Shown here: positions 8,935 through 18,045 of the stretch, in pieces
Layout: each line of letters starts with the position of its first letter
How positions within the stretch are numbered: position 1 is the first letter of the stretch
Assembly (NCBI RefSeq): GCF_003208175.1
Contig: NZ_QKMR01000008.1
Span: 62,001 to 126,000, forward strand
Reading direction: 5' to 3'
DNA from: Ruminiclostridium sufflavum DSM 19573
GTDB taxonomy: Bacteria; Bacillota; Clostridia; Acetivibrionales; DSM-1351
DNA: 64,000 nucleotides
Program-made: the position numbers and the translations under genes
The notes under the pieces: generated by a model
What the model was told of the DNA's origin: nothing
The model's input: the letters and a program-made list of their open reading frames with translations, nothing else
The model's database searches: none

Positions 8935-9615
8935 TTACTGCTTCTTAACAATGTGTATTCTTTTGTTTCTTACACATCTGGATAGGATAAAGCCTGTCAT
9001 TGCAATAAATGAGCCTGAAAATACCATTCCCATATCCTTTTGTGAATCATAAATATCCCCTTGCATACCAATAAGCATTTTTGACTGCTCCTGATTTAAA
9101 ACAACCGGATAATAGATTTGAATAATTTCATTTACCGCACTGATTGACAAAATAAATGACAAGGAAAGAATACAGGCCTGAAAATATTTAATCCGCAGCC
9201 TGTCATGAAGTATCTCTATCACAGGGAAATATGCTAAAACCCCAAAAGCAAAGCTCATCATCCTGTCATAATTATTTCTTCCCAGCTTTAAGTAATCCTT
9301 CAGCCAGATTCCCGCCGGGCAAAGGGAATATGTATAGTGTGCGCCCACAATATGCATAATGAGCAAAATAAAAATACAGGCATATGACGAATTGCATAAC
9401 CGTTTTTTTTTATACATTACCGCTAATATCAGCACAGCAGCTAACGGAAGTATATTTTCGAACCACCACACATACATGTCAACGGGATTGCAGGATAAAA
9501 AAACAAATACAACCGCAAATATTGCAAGCATTAAATGAAGCAGTCTGTTTTTCTTAAAGGAAATATCATCTTTGGAAGCATAAACAAGAGAAATTTTTCT
9601 TCTTCTACTATACAT
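8935..9615 (-). CDS. DUF2238 (YjdF-like) integral membrane protein
   Basis: 226 residues, about six hydrophobic segments. Conserved family features are HYTYSLCPAG (near 92), NNYDRMMSFAFGVLAYF (near 113) and GDIYDSQKDM (near 184); these resemble the DUF2238/YjdF family of small bacterial membrane proteins of unknown function. The start at 9615 has AGGCGG upstream. It is a single-gene unit followed by two hairpins. No further function can be assigned. Confidence 0.75.
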   Translation of the reverse strand: MYSRRRKISLVYASKDDISFKKNRLLHLMLAIFAVVFVFLSCNPVDMYVWWFENILPLAAVLILAVMYKKKRLCNSSYACIFILLIMHIVGAHYTYSLCPAGIWLKDYLKLGRNNYDRMMSFAFGVLAYFPVIEILHDRLRIKYFQACILSLSFILSISAVNEIIQIYYPVVLNQEQSKMLIGMQGDIYDSQKDMGMVFSGSFIAMTGFILSRCVRNKRIHIVKKQ

Positions 9616-9844
9616 TTTTTACCGCCTATTAATTCAGATATGGTAATAATCAGCAAAAAGCAGCTGACAGCAAATAAATATCAGACTTCTTTTTACAGTG
9701 GTATCTTGATTTTTTAAAGCTATCGGATGATAATATAAATATAATCAAGTGGTATTTTATAATAAAATCGTAAGCTGTAGCTCAATAATATTATATATAC
9801 TTTTTTAAACTTAAATATGCCACTATCCGATGTTTGTATTTCCC

Positions 9845-9895
9845 GAACCGAATCAAATTACGGTTCAGGCTCTCGCAAGAATAGGACAGCGGAGC
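9845..9895 (+). other. Two hairpins in the 353-base gap before the GtrA gene
   Basis: The gap 9616-9968 is AT-rich and holds no gene. Within it, a GAACCG/CGGTTC hairpin (9845-9866) is followed by a second stem GCTC-T-CGC/GCG-GAGC with one bulge (9869-9895), about 75 bases before the GtrA start. They could be a leader RNA; I recognise no class. A GTAATTAACTTT variant of the dispersed motif lies at 9941-9952. Confidence 0.35.
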
Positions 9896-9968
9896 TATAT
9901 CTATATCGAGACAATATTTACATCGCTTTTTCATATTATGGTAATTAACTTTTGGGTAAAGGGGTAAA

Positions 9969-10382
9969 ATGGTTACTTATAACGCATTTAAAAACAAATT
10001 TTTCAACCTGTTCGGCCAGATAATTAAATATGGTCTGGTTGGTATTATAAACACACTCATAACAGCCGTAATACTGTTTACCTTAATGAATTGCTTCGGG
10101 GTTTCCTATAAAGCTTCAAATGCCGCAGGGTATATCGCAGGCTTTATTAACAGCTTTTTTATGAATAAGCTATGGACTTTCAAAGAAAACAGGACCTCAA
10201 CATTAACTCAATTCATACGTTTTACGGCAGTTTTTGTTGTATGCTACCTTCTTCAACGCGGTCTGCTCATATTTTTAGTAGAGAATTTAATTATTGATAA
10301 AAATATAGCCCAGTTGATAGGAATGGCCTTTTATACAATTATCAGCTTTATTTTTAATAAATTGTTTTCTTTTAAGGATTAA
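9969..10382 (+). CDS. GtrA family membrane protein
   Basis: 137 residues with four predicted membrane helices and the family pattern KYGLVGIINT near residue 18, GYIAGFINSFFMNKLWTF near 45 and FIFNKLFSF at the end. GtrA proteins are thought to help move polyprenyl-linked sugars across the membrane in teichoic acid or surface glycan modification. AAAGGGG precedes the start. No glycosyltransferase partner is adjacent, although the sugar nucleotidyltransferase fusion lies about 600 bases downstream. Confidence 0.88.
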   Translation: MVTYNAFKNKFFNLFGQIIKYGLVGIINTLITAVILFTLMNCFGVSYKASNAAGYIAGFINSFFMNKLWTFKENRTSTLTQFIRFTAVFVVCYLLQRGLLIFLVENLIIDKNIAQLIGMAFYTIISFIFNKLFSFKD

Positions 10383-10455
10383 GCTAAAGCTGTATCGTTT
10401 CTATATTATATTTCCTGCATTTTTAGCCGGGATTGGCTTTAATAAAAAATCAAAC

Positions 10456-10469
10456 TGAAAGCGTTTGCT
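10456..10469 (+). promoter_or_regulatory. Candidate CcpA (cre) operator
   Basis: TGAAAGCGTTTGCT matches the Firmicute cre consensus TGAAARCGYTTNCW at every position. It lies in the gap between the GtrA gene and the 87-residue gene, so catabolite control of the latter is possible. Confidence 0.4.
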
Positions 10470-10636
10470 GTGCAAAATTTTAACAAGCTCCTTACTCTTC
10501 TAATGTGCTTTTTATTATTTTTGTAATATAATTGAATTGATAGTAATTTTATGATATTTTATTTTTGATGCTTATTTCTTAAAATTTGTAAATACTAATA
10601 CAACTGGTATTTATAAATATTGGAGGTAAGCCACGC

Positions 10637-10900
10637 ATGGAGGAGAAAATTACTGCCCTTTACACAAATTTATATGATGCTAACAATGCAATAAGCAGCT
10701 TAAAAACAAACGGAATTGCAACGGCGAATTTAAACTCATCGGATTATGGACTTCATAAAGGGTTTAAGCACAAAAGCATACCGCGTAAATTTCCCGGTGC
10801 TGTTGCTTCTACCGTCGTAAAATTAGAAATTAGCGTAAACCCGGCTAATAGGGATAGTGCTGTGTCAGTTGTTGCGGAAAGCTACGGTGTAATAGATTAG
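10637..10900 (+). CDS. Small conserved-looking protein of unknown function
   Basis: 87 residues, no membrane segment or signal. GGAGGT lies 10 bases before the ATG, supporting translation. The pattern (MEEKITALYTNLYDANNAIS at the start, VVKLEISVNPANRDSAVSVV late, ending in a short strand) suggests a compact alpha/beta fold like that of small stress-type proteins in which residue pairs flank a variable loop, but I do not recognise the family. It precedes the nucleotidyltransferase fusion by 92 bases and may share its transcript. Confidence 0.65.
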   Translation: MEEKITALYTNLYDANNAISSLKTNGIATANLNSSDYGLHKGFKHKSIPRKFPGAVASTVVKLEISVNPANRDSAVSVVAESYGVID

Positions 10901-10992
10901 AAATTTTTGCAGGATTTATCATCAATGGCATTGAAATATAATAATATGGATTTTTAACATGAAGTAAAATACCAGTATCGTGGGGTGTAGGT

Positions 10993-13431
10993 ATGAAAGC
11001 TATTATTATGGCAGGCGGAGAAGGCTCAAGGCTCAGGCCTCTTACATGTAATTTGCCAAAACCGATGGTTTCCGTTATGAATAAGCCGGTTATGGAACAT
11101 ACTATTAATCTTCTAAAGAAATATGGTATTACCGATATCGGTGTTACCTTGATGTATCATCCTCAACATATCAAGGATTACTTTGGCAACGGGAAAAATT
11201 TAGGAGTAAATATTACCTACTTTCTGGAAAATACTCCTCTTGGAACTGCCGGAGGTGTTAAAAATGCCCAGAGCTTTCTGGATGAATCCTTTATTGTAAT
11301 CAGCGGTGATTCTGTAACAAATCTGAACATTGCTGAAGCAATAAGCTTTCACAAGGAAAAAAACTCAATTGCGACATTAGTCCTGACCAAGGTGGATGTT
11401 CCGCTGGATTACGGAGTTGTGTTAACAAATGCGGACGGTTCAATTACAGGCTTCGTTGAAAAGCCAAGCTGGGGAGAAATATTCAGCGATATTGTAAACA
11501 CAGGCACATATATTCTAGAGCCTGAGATTTTTAACTATATTGAGCCTCATAAAAACACAGATTTCAGCCATGATGTATTTCCTTCTCTTCTTTTTGCATC
11601 CGAAAAGCTGTACGGATATGTGAGTACAGACTTCTGGTGTGACATTGGAGATATAAGGTCATATGTAAAATCCCAATGTGACATTCTCGAGAAAAAATTA
11701 AAAATTGATTTTGACGGAGTTCAGGTAAAAGAAGATGTTTGGGTAGGCAGCGGAACAGCTATTGACAGCACTGCCGAAATAAACGGCCCTTGTATAATAG
11801 GCTCCAACTGCAAAATCGGAAGCGGTACCCTTATCGATAACTTTACAATAATAGGTAATAATACTATTATCGAGGACGATGTGTCCGTTGTGCGCAGTAT
11901 TATCTGGGATAACTGCTATATTGAGTACGGAAGCGAGCTCAGAGGGGCTATCCTTTGTAACCGGGTAAGCCTCAAGCATTATGTATCCTTGTTTGAGAAC
12001 TCCGTTATAGGTGAAGGCTGTAAAATCAATGAACGAGTTATCGTAAAGCCCAATATAAAGGTATGGCCCGAAAAAATAATAGATCAATTTGCCATTATCG
12101 ACAGAAACATGATATGGGGAACTAAGCATACTAATAAAATATTCGGTGAAAACGGCATCTCAGGAATTATTAATGTTGACATATCTCCTGAATTTGCCAC
12201 AAGACTCGGTGCGGCATACGGTTCCCAGTTTAAGCTTGGCTCCAGAGTCGTTGTCAGCTCAACAAATTCAAATTCTGCCAGAATGTTTAAGCATGCTTTT
12301 ATCTCAGGTATTTTATCCGTAGGTGTGGAAGTTTATAATATGAGCAGTCTTTTAACACCCATTGCCAGAGCTGCTATTGGCTTTTTAGCTGTGGAGGGCG
12401 GTATACATATAAAAACGGATATTGAAAACGATAACATGGTAAGAGTAGATTTTATGGATGCCAGAGGCGCTGCCATAAGCAGATTCAATGAGCGTAAAAT
12501 TGAAAATTCCTTTTTTAAGGAAGATTTTAAAAGGTGCTCGGCCGATCAAATCAGACGATTAAATAATATAACCGATTTCAGCATATATTACATGCGCTCT
12601 ATATACAGCAAGGTTGATATTTCACTCATAAAGTCAAAAAAAATGAGGATATGTGTTTATTCACAATCAGAATTTGTCCTGTCAATTATTATTTCAATGC
12701 TTAATGATTTAGGTTGCATAACAAACAGTTTCTTGTATAATAAGAACTATGAGTTAGAGAGCATACATCAGAATATTCAAAGCACCTCCTCTGATTTTGC
12801 GGCAATAATTGATAAAAACGGTGAAAACCTCATATTAGTCGATAAATCGGGGAATGTAATAAAGGATGATTTATTTCAGGCATTTGTTGCTCTTATTATA
12901 TTCAGGACTACAAAGGGCTCTACCTTTTTTGCACCGATTACAGGCTCGGAAGTAATTGACAGACTCGCTCTTAAATATAGCTGTAAGGTCAAGAGAACAA
13001 AGAATTCTTCTTATGCAATAATGGATGAAATTCTCAACAATAGTGTCAGCAAAGAGCCAAAGCAGCTGATACTGAGTTTCGATGCCATTGCAGGCTTGAT
13101 TTATATAACTGAATATATATGCTCTTCAAATACTGCCTTAACAGAGCTGCTGTCGGAAATTCCCGACTTTTATATGACAAAGAAAAGCATTCATTGTCCT
13201 TGGGAATTGAAAGGGACGATTATGAAAACAATTATTAATGAGCAAAACTTGAAAAAGATAGAGCTATTGGATGGAATTAAGCTGTATTCCAATCAAGGTT
13301 GGGTTTTTTTACTTCCCGATGCCGATAAGCCGATTTTTAAAATAATATCCGAGGGCAATTCAAGCCTTGAAGCAGAAGCTCTTTGTAATAAATATTTCAG
13401 CTTGTTGGAAAGGATAATAGAAAATAACTGA
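10993..13431 (+). CDS. Sugar-1-phosphate nucleotidyltransferase fused to a phosphomannomutase-like domain
   Basis: 812 residues. Residues 1-235 are a GT-A nucleotidyltransferase (KAIIMAGGEGSRLRPLT, with GDSVTNL near 108). Residues 250-345 carry left-handed beta-helix hexapeptides (CIIGSNCKIGSGTLI). Residues 375-812 resemble alpha-phosphohexomutases, as in the mannose-1-phosphate guanylyltransferase fusions of cyanobacteria and clostridia. The mutase part looks degenerate: the catalytic serine region reads SSTNSNSARM and I cannot find the metal-binding DGDAD loop. The N-terminal domain probably makes a nucleotide sugar for cell-surface glycans; the C-terminal half may be regulatory or structural. 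Confidence 0.85.
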   Translation: MKAIIMAGGEGSRLRPLTCNLPKPMVSVMNKPVMEHTINLLKKYGITDIGVTLMYHPQHIKDYFGNGKNLGVNITYFLENTPLGTAGGVKNAQSFLDESFIVISGDSVTNLNIAEAISFHKEKNSIATLVLTKVDVPLDYGVVLTNADGSITGFVEKPSWGEIFSDIVNTGTYILEPEIFNYIEPHKNTDFSHDVFPSLLFASEKLYGYVSTDFWCDIGDIRSYVKSQCDILEKKLKIDFDGVQVKEDVWVGSGTAIDSTAEINGPCIIGSNCKIGSGTLIDNFTIIGNNTIIEDDVSVVRSIIWDNCYIEYGSELRGAILCNRVSLKHYVSLFENSVIGEGCKINERVIVKPNIKVWPEKIIDQFAIIDRNMIWGTKHTNKIFGENGISGIINVDISPEFATRLGAAYGSQFKLGSRVVVSSTNSNSARMFKHAFISGILSVGVEVYNMSSLLTPIARAAIGFLAVEGGIHIKTDIENDNMVRVDFMDARGAAISRFNERKIENSFFKEDFKRCSADQIRRLNNITDFSIYYMRSIYSKVDISLIKSKKMRICVYSQSEFVLSIIISMLNDLGCITNSFLYNKNYELESIHQNIQSTSSDFAAIIDKNGENLILVDKSGNVIKDDLFQAFVALIIFRTTKGSTFFAPITGSEVIDRLALKYSCKVKRTKNSSYAIMDEILNNSVSKEPKQLILSFDAIAGLIYITEYICSSNTALTELLSEIPDFYMTKKSIHCPWELKGTIMKTIINEQNLKKIELLDGIKLYSNQGWVFLLPDADKPIFKIISEGNSSLEAEALCNKYFSLLERIIENN

Positions 13432-13510
13432 ATAGCTCAAGCTCCAAGTATTATATTCAACTAAGAGGTTTGAGTAATAAATAATATTTTGTTGTTTTAA
13501 TTTTAAAAAA

Positions 13511-14416
13511 ATGAGAACAGTTATTGCAGAAAACAAACATGACGGTAAAAAAATAGAGAAGGTTGTAAGAGACTTCTTTCCTGATCTGGCATCCGGCATA
13601 CTTTTCAAAGCCCTCCGGAAAAAAGACCTCAAGGCAAACGGCATCCGTATAAAAGAGGACTATAAGGTATCCGCCGGAGACAAAATAGACATTTATATAA
13701 TTGATGACTTCCTGTTTGGCAAAAATGACGAGGGTTACAGTGTCGTCTTTGAAGATGATAATCTTCTGATAGTAAATAAGGCTCAGGGAGTTCCGGTACA
13801 TCCTGATGATAATCAAAAGGAAGCTACACTTATTGATAAGCTCAAGCAGAGATATGGGGCTGATATTGACTTGTGCCACAGACTTGACAGAAACACAAGC
13901 GGCTTGGTAATACTTGCAAAAAATCATGAAACTCTGGACCTTATGCTTGAAAAAATAAAAAAAAGAGAGATAAGTAAATATTATACCTGCATTGTTTCAG
14001 GCACTATGGAAAAGGGGCAGGCTGAGCTTACTGACTTTCTGGAAAAAAACGAAAAAATCAGCAGAGTCTTTATTTCAGATAAAAAATCCAGAAATTCCGT
14101 AAAAATTATTACCAGATACAAGGTAATAAAGGAAACGGATAATCTAAGTTTGTTAGAGGTAGAGCTTATAACCGGGAAAACCCATCAGATTCGTGCACAT
14201 CTGGCCTATTACGGACATCCCATAATAGGTGACGGCAAATATGGAAAGAACTTAGAAAACAAGCGTTATAATGCAAAATTCCAAATGCTTTGCGCCAGCA
14301 AGCTGGTATTTTCTTTTACAGAACCGGCAAGGCATCTCGAATACATGAGGGACAAAGCCATTTCCATCGAGCCTCCCTTTGATATAGAAAATACAGTAAA
14401 AAATCAGAAGCGTTGA
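13511..14416 (+). CDS. RluA family pseudouridine synthase
   Basis: 301 residues. An S4 RNA-binding domain (residues 15-75) precedes the catalytic domain, whose aspartate lies in CHRLDRNTSGLVILAK (around residue 125). A later family block is KTHQIRAHLAYYGHPIIGD. It isomerises uridines in rRNA or tRNA; the exact target is not predictable. The ATG at 13511 is preceded only by an A-rich run with no convincing Shine-Dalgarno, which is unusual for this genome, so expression may be low or the gene translationally weak. Confidence 0.92.
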   Translation: MRTVIAENKHDGKKIEKVVRDFFPDLASGILFKALRKKDLKANGIRIKEDYKVSAGDKIDIYIIDDFLFGKNDEGYSVVFEDDNLLIVNKAQGVPVHPDDNQKEATLIDKLKQRYGADIDLCHRLDRNTSGLVILAKNHETLDLMLEKIKKREISKYYTCIVSGTMEKGQAELTDFLEKNEKISRVFISDKKSRNSVKIITRYKVIKETDNLSLLEVELITGKTHQIRAHLAYYGHPIIGDGKYGKNLENKRYNAKFQMLCASKLVFSFTEPARHLEYMRDKAISIEPPFDIENTVKNQKR

Positions 14417-14437
14417 TTCAGCTTCGTATTTATCCAT

Positions 14438-14536
14438 ATAAAGGTGCTAAAACCCAAACTGTATTCAAAATTAGCTTGAAGACTTGAACCGTAATTGACT
14501 TTAGTCACAGGCAAGCTGTACTTTTAGCACCTTTAT
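14438..14536. terminator. Long-loop terminator between rluA-type gene and CAP gene
   Basis: A 15-bp perfect stem (14438-14452 with 14522-14536) encloses a 69-base loop holding an inner AGCTTG/CAAGCT stem and one copy of the dispersed GTAATTGACTTT motif. It lies between convergent genes and can act both ways. Confidence 0.7.
14491..14502 (+). repeat. Dispersed GTAATTGACTTT motif, copy 2
   Basis: Sits inside the loop of the long-loop terminator; preceded by GACTTGAACC. Confidence 0.4.
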
Positions 14537-14571
14537 TTAACATTCCTTCTCTCAAAGCTGCGTTCAAATTA

Positions 14572-15381
14572 TTATGCTTTTTTTATAAACATCTGGACAA
14601 ATATCTTTCCGTATGCGGGGCTGTCAACAACCCCAATTCCGGTATGTGTAAACTTTTCATTGAACAGATTGTTTTCGTTATCCTTTAACCATGCTTTCAC
14701 AGCCTTTTCAAAGTTCTGATTTCCCGCAATATTCTCGCCTGCCGCACTAAATTTGATACCATACTTTTTCATCATGTCAAAGGGAGAGCCATAAAGCTTG
14801 GATGTGTGGCTGAAATAATTATTATCCTTCATGTCATTTGCCTTCAGCCTTGCTATTTTCACCAGTTCAGCATCAAACTCAAGTGCTTTCAGACCTTTTC
14901 CCTTTCTCTCCTTATTAACAAAATCCAGTAAGGCCTGCTCCTCCTGAGAAATATCCTTAACCTTCGTAACAATTGCAGCTGTTGGAGCAGTGGCTTTTAC
15001 AGTCTTAGCCGAGGCAGCTTTCTTATTGACATCTGCCGTTGCCTTGCCAGCATCAGCCACATTTGTCTTTTCAACCTTAACGTATTGAGAGCTGATAGCA
15101 CCTACATTACCGCTTGAACTGATATAAACGGCATACCAGTCACCCATTTTCCCAATAATAGTTACTTTGAGATTTTTTTTAAGCTTACAGATAATATCAT
15201 AGGTTGTGGCAGGACCGGTACGCAAGTTTACATCTGCGGCAGTTACCGTCCCGGACTCTGAATTCATGCCCTGATATGCTTCTGATGCCTCAACCTTGAA
15301 ACGGTTGGTTCCTACCGGCATTACAGTAAACAGGACAACCAATACAGCCAGTACTAATAATAATATTTTTTTCCTTTTCAT
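14572..15381 (-). CDS. Secreted SH3b-CAP (SCP-like) domain protein
   Basis: 269 residues. The start at 15381 follows GGAGGGG; the frame is open four codons further. A signal peptide or anchor spans residues 1-32 (MKRKKILLLVLAVLVVLF). A bacterial SH3 domain follows (VNLRTGPATTYDIICKL near 50), then an Ala/Thr/Lys-rich linker (110-145) and a C-terminal CAP domain (ALLDFVNKERKGKGLKALEF, HTSKLYGSPFDMM, GENIAGNQ). CAP proteins of this YkwD type are cell-surface or spore-coat proteins of unclear activity. It converges on the rluA-type gene and is a single unit. Confidence 0.9.
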   Translation of the reverse strand: MKRKKILLLVLAVLVVLFTVMPVGTNRFKVEASEAYQGMNSESGTVTAADVNLRTGPATTYDIICKLKKNLKVTIIGKMGDWYAVYISSSGNVGAISSQYVKVEKTNVADAGKATADVNKKAASAKTVKATAPTAAIVTKVKDISQEEQALLDFVNKERKGKGLKALEFDAELVKIARLKANDMKDNNYFSHTSKLYGSPFDMMKKYGIKFSAAGENIAGNQNFEKAVKAWLKDNENNLFNEKFTHTGIGVVDSPAYGKIFVQMFIKKA

Positions 15382-15625
15382 ATACCCCTCCACAATTAGT
15401 AAATTTAACCGGTAAATATCATCCGTAGTCTGTCTATATCCTGTATGGAATATAGAAGAATTCTAAGCAAACCTTGGATAAAAACCACCATATGCTATTA
15501 GTATTGACATGTTTTTCATATTTATTTAACCTTTTAAGAAATATATGAAATCAGTTTGGTTTTTAAATTTGGTGCTTTGCCCTTTAAAAGACTTCTGCCG
15601 GCGATAATCGACTTTATCGATAGAC

Positions 15626-15654
15626 TTGAACTGATATACAGTATATAATATAAT
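15626..15654 (+). promoter_or_regulatory. Candidate ispF promoter
   Basis: TTGAAC (15626-15631) and a perfect TATAAT (15649-15654) are 17 bases apart, 40 bases before the ispF ATG. Confidence 0.65.
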
Positions 15655-15694
15655 AATCATGGATATTAAGAGAAGTAAAAGGAGAAACAATAAC

Positions 15695-16165
15695 ATGAAA
15701 GTTGGAATAGGGCAGGACAGCCATAGATTTGATTTTGGAAATACCCACAAAAAATTTGTGTTAGGCGGTGTTGTATTTGACGGAGTAACCCCTCTTGACG
15801 GTAACAGCGATGCAGACGTAGTTCTTCACGCATTGGCAAATGCCGTATCAGGTGTTACAGGCGTCAATATTTTAGGTGAAATAGCTGATAAAATGTGTTT
15901 GAAGGATGGAATAACAGACAGCTCCTTATATGTTGTAGAAGCACTTAAATATCTGGAAAATCTGAAAATTGTTCATGTTTCAATTACAATAGAATGCTCC
16001 TACCCGAAAATATCACCTAAAATATCTGAAATGCAAAAGGTGATTTCAAGACTGCTCAGTCTTCCCGAAAACAGCGTAGGCATTACCGCCACCACAGGAG
16101 AGGGGCTTACAGCCTTTGGTCAGGGAAAAGGCATTCAATCTTTTTGCTGTGTGACAGCATTATAG
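15695..16165 (+). CDS. ispF: 2-C-methyl-D-erythritol 2,4-cyclodiphosphate synthase
   Basis: 156 residues, normal for IspF. It cyclises CDP-methylerythritol 2-phosphate in the MEP isoprenoid pathway. The start at 15695 (MKVGIGQDSHRF) follows AGGAG and gives the conserved N-terminus; the zinc and active-site residues are in GIGQDSHRF, DGNSDADVVLHALANA and the C-terminal TTGEGLTAFGQGKG. Its last 31 bases overlap the 3' end of ispD on the opposite strand. Confidence 0.97.
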   Translation: MKVGIGQDSHRFDFGNTHKKFVLGGVVFDGVTPLDGNSDADVVLHALANAVSGVTGVNILGEIADKMCLKDGITDSSLYVVEALKYLENLKIVHVSITIECSYPKISPKISEMQKVISRLLSLPENSVGITATTGEGLTAFGQGKGIQSFCCVTAL

Positions 16166-16890
16166 GCAATTGCCTCACCTGCAATCAAATCCTCAGGTGT
16201 AGTTATTTTTATATTCTGATAACTGCCTTCAATAATTTTAACGGGAATGCCCAGTCTTTCAGCCAGAACCATGTCATCTGTTCCTATATATCCACTTTGG
16301 ATAGCCTTATTATGTGCATCCATTATTATCTCATAGGAAAAAGCCTGAGGAGTTTGTATGCTCCACAGACTGCTTCTGTCCGGAGTTGATTCTACAAACC
16401 CGCTTTTATTGCATATCTTTACAGTATCTTTCAGCTTGACTCCTATTCCACATGCACCATATGCTTTTACTCCATTTATACAAGCAAGGATATCCTTGTT
16501 ACTGACAAAGGGTCTGGCTCCATCATGAACAAGCAGGATTTTGCAGCATTTATCCACAGCGCATAAGCCCTTGTATACAGAATCCTGACGTTCTGCTCCT
16601 CCGCCCACCAGAGAGCCCACCTTCGAAAAATGGAATCGCTCAATAATATTGAGCCTGCAATATTCCATATTCTCTTCATTAACCACTACAATAATATTGT
16701 CTATGGCTTCACATTTCTGAAATACATCTATCGTTCTTGCTAAAACCGGTATTCCCGAAATATTTATGTACTGCTTGTTAATATCGGAATTCATTCTTGT
16801 GCCTTTTCCGGCAGCTGTAATTATTACTGTTGTGTTATCTGTATGCTTATCCGGCATCCTGCCCAAATCCAATTTCTTCACCAAGTCCAA
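16135..16890 (-). CDS. ispD: 2-C-methyl-D-erythritol 4-phosphate cytidylyltransferase
   Basis: 251 residues. It makes CDP-methylerythritol from MEP and CTP. The CTP-binding loop AAGKGTRMNSDINKQYINI (near 26) and the VHDGARPFVS block (near 118) are clear. The start is uncertain: TTG at 16890 with GGAGG 11 bases upstream fits best; a nearer ATG is out of frame, and an in-frame ATG 11 codons in has GGGCAGG placed too close. It is in the carD-yacL-ispD cluster seen in many Firmicutes, but ispF is here convergent rather than downstream. Confidence 0.93.
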   Translation of the reverse strand: MDLVKKLDLGRMPDKHTDNTTVIITAAGKGTRMNSDINKQYINISGIPVLARTIDVFQKCEAIDNIIVVVNEENMEYCRLNIIERFHFSKVGSLVGGGAERQDSVYKGLCAVDKCCKILLVHDGARPFVSNKDILACINGVKAYGACGIGVKLKDTVKICNKSGFVESTPDRSSLWSIQTPQAFSYEIIMDAHNKAIQSGYIGTDDMVLAERLGIPVKIIEGSYQNIKITTPEDLIAGEAIAYNAVTQQKD

Positions 16891-16954
16891 TTCTGTTCAT
16901 GCCTCCGCTGACCTGTTTATATTAATATAATGCAAAAGTCTTTTATGTCTTCCG

Positions 16955-18013
16955 CTATTTATTTGGTTTTGCAAAAATCATTCTTCCTGCCGAAGTCTGC
17001 AGTACACTGGTTACCATCACCTGTACAGTTTCGCCTAAATACTTCTTTCCGCCTTCGACAACAATCATCGTTCCGTCATCCAGAAAAGCAACACCTTGCC
17101 CTGCTTCTTTTCCATCCTTTACAACCTGAACATCCATTTCTTCACCCGGCAAGGCTATCGGCTTAACTGCATTCGCCAGATCATTTATATTTAAAACCTG
17201 TATTCCTCTAAACTTGGCTACCTTGCTGAGATTGTAGTCAGTGGTAATGAGCTTGCATTTCAGCTCAAGTGAAGCTTTCAGCAGCATTTCATCTACTTCC
17301 TGAACATCCTTGTAGTCAATTTCCGCTATTCTTACCTCATAACCGCCCTCTTTTTGAAGCAAATTGAGAATATCAAGACCTCTTCTGCCGCGCGCCCTTC
17401 TTGTCCCATCCGGCGAATCCGCAATATGCCTTAGCTCCTCAAGCACAAAAGAAGGTATAATAATAGCTCCGTCGACAAATCCTGAGGAACAGATGTCCAA
17501 TATTCTGCCATCTATTATAGTACTGGTATCCAGAAGCTTTGACTGACCTGATTGAGCGTCTCTTCTCGGGTTGTTGCCGGATTCCTTTAAAAACGCGGGC
17601 AGATTCTCATTCCTTTTTCTGAGAGCCAGGGCTACTCCCGCAAATCCTAATAAAATATTAATCAATACCGAAAAAGTAACTCCTATTATCTGTATCTTTA
17701 AAATGGGTATGCTCACCAGATTTGCCACAATCAAGCCGATAATCAGTCCTATGGCGCATATGAGCAGCTCGGAAAGGGTTATGCTCTGAATCCGGCTTTC
17801 AAATCTGTCAATAAAGGAACCTACAAATTCAATAATCCTTGCAGATACAAAATAAAACAATGCGCAAAAAAACAATGAAAATATGACGAAAATCGTAATC
17901 CGAAAACTCTCACTGATGTGTATATTATTATTTATAAAAATTGTCCGTAAAATGCTATAGCCAGTAACAGCGCCCAAAATAGAAAAGGATATTTTTATTA
18001 TTCTATTTAACAC
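16955..18013 (-). CDS. PIN/TRAM domain membrane protein (YacL-like)
   Basis: 352 residues. Four hydrophobic segments occupy residues 1-130; a PIN nuclease domain follows (LDTSTIIDGRILDICSSGF, then ITTDYNLSKVAKF), and a C-terminal TRAM domain (GEEMDVQVVKDGKEAGQGVA) ends the protein. PIN domains are usually metal-dependent RNases and TRAM binds RNA, so a membrane-tethered RNA-processing role is likely; the substrate is unknown. GTG start at 18013 with GGGAGAGG upstream. It lies between carD and ispD. Confidence 0.9.
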   Translation of the reverse strand: MLNRIIKISFSILGAVTGYSILRTIFINNNIHISESFRITIFVIFSLFFCALFYFVSARIIEFVGSFIDRFESRIQSITLSELLICAIGLIIGLIVANLVSIPILKIQIIGVTFSVLINILLGFAGVALALRKRNENLPAFLKESGNNPRRDAQSGQSKLLDTSTIIDGRILDICSSGFVDGAIIIPSFVLEELRHIADSPDGTRRARGRRGLDILNLLQKEGGYEVRIAEIDYKDVQEVDEMLLKASLELKCKLITTDYNLSKVAKFRGIQVLNINDLANAVKPIALPGEEMDVQVVKDGKEAGQGVAFLDDGTMIVVEGGKKYLGETVQVMVTSVLQTSAGRMIFAKPNK

Positions 18014-18045
18014 GTTAACCGTTTCCTCTCCCTAAAAAGGATTTA

